From: Deltaproteobacteria bacterium
Lineage (GTDB): Bacteria; Desulfobacterota; Desulfarculia; Adiutricales; JAFDHD01
Assembly: GCA_019308995.1 (NCBI GenBank)
Contig: JAFDHD010000049.1
Coordinates: forward strand, 1 to 47,895
Reading direction: 5' to 3'
DNA: 47,895 bases
Part shown: positions 44,787 through 47,895 of the stretch, piece after piece
Layout of the letters: each line of letters opens with the position of its first letter
Numbering within the stretch: position 1 is the stretch's first letter
Translations under genes and position numbers: made by a program
The notes under the pieces: model-generated
The model's database searches: none
What the model was told of the DNA's origin: nothing
Seen by the model: the letters and a program-made list of their open reading frames with translations, nothing else

Positions 44787-45908
44787 CTAGTCCACAAGCT
44801 GAAGAGGCAGGCTGTCCGCCACCAGGAACCCTTCCACAGTGGGCACGATCCGACCCTCAATCAGCATCACCAGCCCGGTTCCTAATAACTGATTCAGTAT
44901 CGGGCCCAGGCGGGGGTGATCATCAATATCTGACAGGCCTATCCCTTCCCTGGTCCTGAGACCCAGGTAAACCCTTTCCAGCCCAAGCTGTTCCTCAGAA
45001 AGATTTTCCCGGCCTTCAACCGGGGCTTTACCCTGATTAAGCTTCTGACAGTAGACTTTGACAGACCGGACATTCCACCACCGCACACCAGCCTCAAACG
45101 AGTGGGCCGAAGGCCCCAGTCCGAGGTAAGGCACGTGGCGCCAGTATTTCTGGTTATGACGGGAACGATACTCCTCCTTCAAAGCGAAGTTCGAGATTTC
45201 ATAGTGAATGTAGCCGTTTTCTTCAAGGAAGCGGGAGGTGAGAAGGAATAAGTTTCCGGCCTCTTTTTTATCAAGCGGCCTGATGAGACCTTTTTCTTTC
45301 ATCTGTCCGAACTTCGTCCCTTTTTCAAAGGTCAATTGATAGCAGGAAAGATGTTCGGGCTTATAACTTAGCGTTTTCTGGAGGGTATGAAGCCATTTTT
45401 CTTCAACCTGCCCGGGAAATCCATACATGAGGTCCACCCCAAGGTTGGCAACCCCTGCGGACCGAATCCTTTCCAGGACCTCCCCTGCATCCCGAACCGC
45501 ATGTCTTCTTCCTAAAAAGGAAAGGTCGTCTTGATCAAAGGACTGCACCCCCAGGCTGATTCTCCCGATACCCAGTTCCATAAGATGATTTAGCCTTTCA
45601 GGGGTGACTCCCTCAGGATTGGCCTCAATCGTGATTTCCACGTCCGAGGCAAAATGAAACGCGTGCAAAATGGTTTCCATAAGCAGGGTCAGCTGGCGGT
45701 CATCAAGGATCGTTGGAGTGCCTCCCCCCAAATAGAGCGTATCAAAGGCTTCAAATCTATCCTTATAAAAATGGGCCTCTTTTTCAAGGGCGTTCAGCCA
45801 TGCTGGAATAAGGGAGGTCGCGGTTACCGAGTAGAAGTCGCAGTAAGGGCATTTTGAATTGCAGAAAGGGACGTGCACATATAAACCGGGAAGCGGGTTT
45901 TCATTCAT
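44787..45908 (-). CDS. hemW: radical SAM heme chaperone HemW
   Basis: Coproporphyrinogen-dehydrogenase-like radical SAM protein of 373 residues; HemW binds heme and delivers it to membrane proteins rather than oxidising porphyrinogen. The 4Fe-4S site is C16-x3-C20-x2-C23 in PFCNSKCPYCDF, followed by GGGTPT at 61-66 and IEANPEGVTPE, the SAM region. HRL/HNQKYW near 255 marks the HemW C-terminal part. It starts inside the 3' end of lepA (8-base overlap, ATGAATGA), so the two are translationally coupled, as is frequent in bacteria. Confidence 0.94.
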   Translation of the reverse strand: MNENPLPGLYVHVPFCNSKCPYCDFYSVTATSLIPAWLNALEKEAHFYKDRFEAFDTLYLGGGTPTILDDRQLTLLMETILHAFHFASDVEITIEANPEGVTPERLNHLMELGIGRISLGVQSFDQDDLSFLGRRHAVRDAGEVLERIRSAGVANLGVDLMYGFPGQVEEKWLHTLQKTLSYKPEHLSCYQLTFEKGTKFGQMKEKGLIRPLDKKEAGNLFLLTSRFLEENGYIHYEISNFALKEEYRSRHNQKYWRHVPYLGLGPSAHSFEAGVRWWNVRSVKVYCQKLNQGKAPVEGRENLSEEQLGLERVYLGLRTREGIGLSDIDDHPRLGPILNQLLGTGLVMLIEGRIVPTVEGFLVADSLPLQLVD

Positions 45909-47697
45909 GGTCGGTTTTCAGGACGGCCAGAAAGGCGCTCTGGGGAATCATGACCGCGCCGACGGCTTTCATGCGTTTTTTGCCTTTTTTCTGTTTTTCC
46001 AGCAGCTTCCGCTTTCTGGTGATATCCCCGCCGTAGCATTTGGCGGTGACGTCCTTTCTAAAGGGCGAGATGGTCGAGCGGGCGATGATCTTGCCTTCAA
46101 CGGCCCCCTGGATGGCGATTTTAAAAAGCTGCCTCGGGATTTCGTCCCTGAGCCGCTCGCAGATCTGAACCGCGCGCAGCCGGGCACGATCGCGATGCAC
46201 GATCAGCGACAGGGCATCCACCCTCTCACCGTTGACCAGGATATCGAGTTTGACCAGGTCGCTTTTACGGAAATCAAGGAAGTCGTAATCAAAGGAACCG
46301 TAACCCTGGGTCACGGTTTTGAGTCTGTCGTAAAAATTATAAACCACTTCAGCCAGCGGTATATCGAAGTTGATTTCGATCCGGCCGGGCGTAGGGTAGT
46401 GGAACCTGGAATTAACGCCGCGATGCTCCAGGCAGAGTTTCATAACCGTGCCCATGTAGCGTTCCGGGATGAGGATGCTGGTCCTGATATAAGGTTCTTC
46501 TGCCCGCTCTATGGCGGCCGGGTCCGGGTAATACTGCGGGTTGTCAATCTCAACGCTGGCTCGGTCCTGGAGAACCAGGCGGTACCTGACGCTGGGCGCG
46601 GTCATGATGATACCCTGGCCGAATTCTCTTTCCAAGCGCTGGGCCACGATTTCCAGGTGCAAAAGCCCCAGGAAGCCGCAGCGAAAGCCCTGGCCGAGAG
46701 CGGCTGAGGAATCCTTTTGATAGACCAGGGAGGCGTCATTGAGTTTATATTTTTCGAGTGCCTCGGCCAGCGACAGGTAATCGTCCGCATAGATGGGGTA
46801 GATGGAAGAAAAGACCACGGGCTTGGCTTCTTTGAAACCGGGCAGAGGTTCAGGGGCTGGCCGCAAATCAAGGGTAATGGTGTCGCCGATTCTGGTATCG
46901 CTTACGGTCTTGATGCCGGAAATCATATAACCCACCGATCCGGCGTAAAGCTCTTTCTGAGACACCCGGCCCAGCTTGAAAACGCCCACCTCTTCGACCC
47001 TGTAGGTCGCCCCATTGGACATGAGCTGGATAGTGTCACCCGGACGAACGGTCCCGCTGAAAATCCGGCAGCTGATAATCGTACCCTGGTACGGATCATA
47101 GCTGGCGTCAAAAATCAGGGCCTTAAGCGGGGCGTCCTCGTCTCGATCCGGCGGAGGAATCTCCTGAACGATGGCCTCAAAAACCTCATCAATCCCGATC
47201 CCCTCCTTGGCGGAACACAGGATGGCCCGGTCTGCATCCAGCCCCAGGTCCACCTCTATCTGTTCCTTGACCCGCTCGATATCGGCCGAAGGAAGGTCAA
47301 TCTTATTAATCACCGGAATGATCACCAGATCGTGTTCCATAGCGGCATAGAGGTTGGCCACGGTCTGGGCCTCCACCCCCTGGGAGGCATCCACCAGGAT
47401 GAGCACGCCCTCACATGAAGCCAGAGCCCGGGAGACCTCATAGGAAAAGTCCACGTGCCCGGGAGTATCAATCAGGTTGAGGATATACTCCTGCCCGTCT
47501 TTGCCTCTATAAGGCAGGCTGACGGTCTGGCTTTTTATGGTAATGCCTCGTTCTCGCTCCAGGTCCATGGTGTCTAAAATCTGGTCGCGGAAATCCCGTT
47601 CTTCCACCAGACCGGCCCGCTGAATGAGGCGGTCGGCCAGGGTGGATTTACCATGATCAATGTGGGCGATAATGCTGAAGTTACGTATCTCGGTCAT
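45901..47697 (-). CDS. lepA: elongation factor 4 (LepA)
   Basis: Ribosome-associated GTPase of 598 residues thought to back-translocate or remodel stalled ribosomes. It has G1 AHIDHGKS (11-18), G3 DTPGH near residue 77, G4 NKIDLPS near 131, and the LepA-specific C-terminal domain with YGSFDYDFLDFRKSDLVKLD and CYGGDITRKRKLLEKQKKGK. The start ATG 47697 gives the usual length; a longer frame from 47823 adds 42 residues without homology. It precedes hemW with overlap. Confidence 0.96.
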   Translation of the reverse strand: MTEIRNFSIIAHIDHGKSTLADRLIQRAGLVEERDFRDQILDTMDLERERGITIKSQTVSLPYRGKDGQEYILNLIDTPGHVDFSYEVSRALASCEGVLILVDASQGVEAQTVANLYAAMEHDLVIIPVINKIDLPSADIERVKEQIEVDLGLDADRAILCSAKEGIGIDEVFEAIVQEIPPPDRDEDAPLKALIFDASYDPYQGTIISCRIFSGTVRPGDTIQLMSNGATYRVEEVGVFKLGRVSQKELYAGSVGYMISGIKTVSDTRIGDTITLDLRPAPEPLPGFKEAKPVVFSSIYPIYADDYLSLAEALEKYKLNDASLVYQKDSSAALGQGFRCGFLGLLHLEIVAQRLEREFGQGIIMTAPSVRYRLVLQDRASVEIDNPQYYPDPAAIERAEEPYIRTSILIPERYMGTVMKLCLEHRGVNSRFHYPTPGRIEINFDIPLAEVVYNFYDRLKTVTQGYGSFDYDFLDFRKSDLVKLDILVNGERVDALSLIVHRDRARLRAVQICERLRDEIPRQLFKIAIQGAVEGKIIARSTISPFRKDVTAKCYGGDITRKRKLLEKQKKGKKRMKAVGAVMIPQSAFLAVLKTDHE

Positions 47698-47895
47698 ATC
47701 GTGATACTTCTTTGTTCCTTTTGATGACACACCTAGACCATCTAAAAATACCCTTTTCTGGTTCAAAGGTAAACAGGAAATGAGCCATTTGCGTTGTAAC
47801 GGAATTTTCTTATTTAGCCTCATATATTTCCACTTTTGAGGAAGTGATAATGGCTCGATCCTGTTCTGGGTCAGAATAAAATTAAGGTTTCGAGG
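47698..47895. other. right end upstream of lepA
   Basis: No gene is visible in the final 198 bases. A long frame continues upstream of lepA to 47823 but has no resemblance to the family. It presumably holds the lepA promoter, which I cannot pick with confidence. Confidence 0.4.

Noticed and set aside
45859-47418. two long plus-strand open frames (282 and 233 codons)
   Set aside because: Both are antisense to lepA, which has full LepA motifs.

Overview
The window looks like a chromosomal segment of a Gram-negative anaerobe, most likely a deltaproteobacterium (Desulfobacterota, near the syntrophic or sulfate-reducing groups). This is inferred from gene content and gene order, not from a marker gene. 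The order queA-tgt-yajC-secD-secF and the minus-strand block holB-ricT-metG are typical of such genomes. KdsB, a YbgF/CpoB-like lipoprotein and the Sec auxiliary proteins point to a diderm cell. A Na+-pumping methylmalonyl-CoA decarboxylase module beside a split methylmalonyl-CoA mutase points to propionate/succinate-type C3-C4 metabolism. Most genes are clearly G+C-rich. The cassette at about 27.7-30.0 kb is conspicuously A+T-rich and the restriction-modification gene at 18.8-22.5 kb is moderately so.

Layout. 1-456: no gene. 457-2573 (minus): a GAF/sigma-54 activator with a good promoter, and a MOSC protein. 2942-9017 (plus): queuosine genes queA-tgt, then yajC-secD-secF and a YbgF-like lipoprotein. 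9215-13482: an AI-2E family permease (minus), an MFS protein, kdsB and an exported protein of unknown function (plus), closed by a hairpin terminator. 13597-18486 (minus): metG, ricT, holB and a YhaM-like HD exonuclease. 18792-22541 (plus): one large type IIG-like restriction-methylation protein, probably acquired. 22678-26388 (minus): larC and lon, each carrying an exact tandem duplication (43 bp over the larC start; 27 bp in frame beside the Lon catalytic lysine). 26535-27542: a LytR_C-domain protein.

27569-30173 is the most unusual part. A three-gene, overlapping, A+T-rich minus-strand cassette (a TIGR04255-like protein plus two unrecognised proteins) lies between two about 90% identical copies of the 3' end of comEC. 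One copy ends the intact comEC; the other is an orphan remnant. The cassette therefore seems to have entered at the comEC 3' end, which was duplicated or replaced. Upstream of comEC, and overlapping it, is a 47-codon ORF encoding half a J-domain without HPD.

32782-41207: a DsrE-like protein (minus), then a plus-strand series: a free-standing biotin carrier, a protein joining a DUF4019-like exported domain to an OadG-like membrane segment, an OadB/MmdB-type beta subunit, a carboxyltransferase, the two subunits of methylmalonyl-CoA mutase, an enoyl-CoA isomerase-like protein, dtd and a DUF1285-like protein. Together these could interconvert succinyl-CoA, methylmalonyl-CoA and propionyl-CoA while coupling decarboxylation to Na+ export. 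No epimerase, MeaB or biotin carboxylase is present here. 41282-47697: a MATE exporter (minus), a mechanosensitive channel (plus), and hemW with lepA (minus). I saw no rRNA, tRNA, CRISPR array, integrase or transposase in the window.
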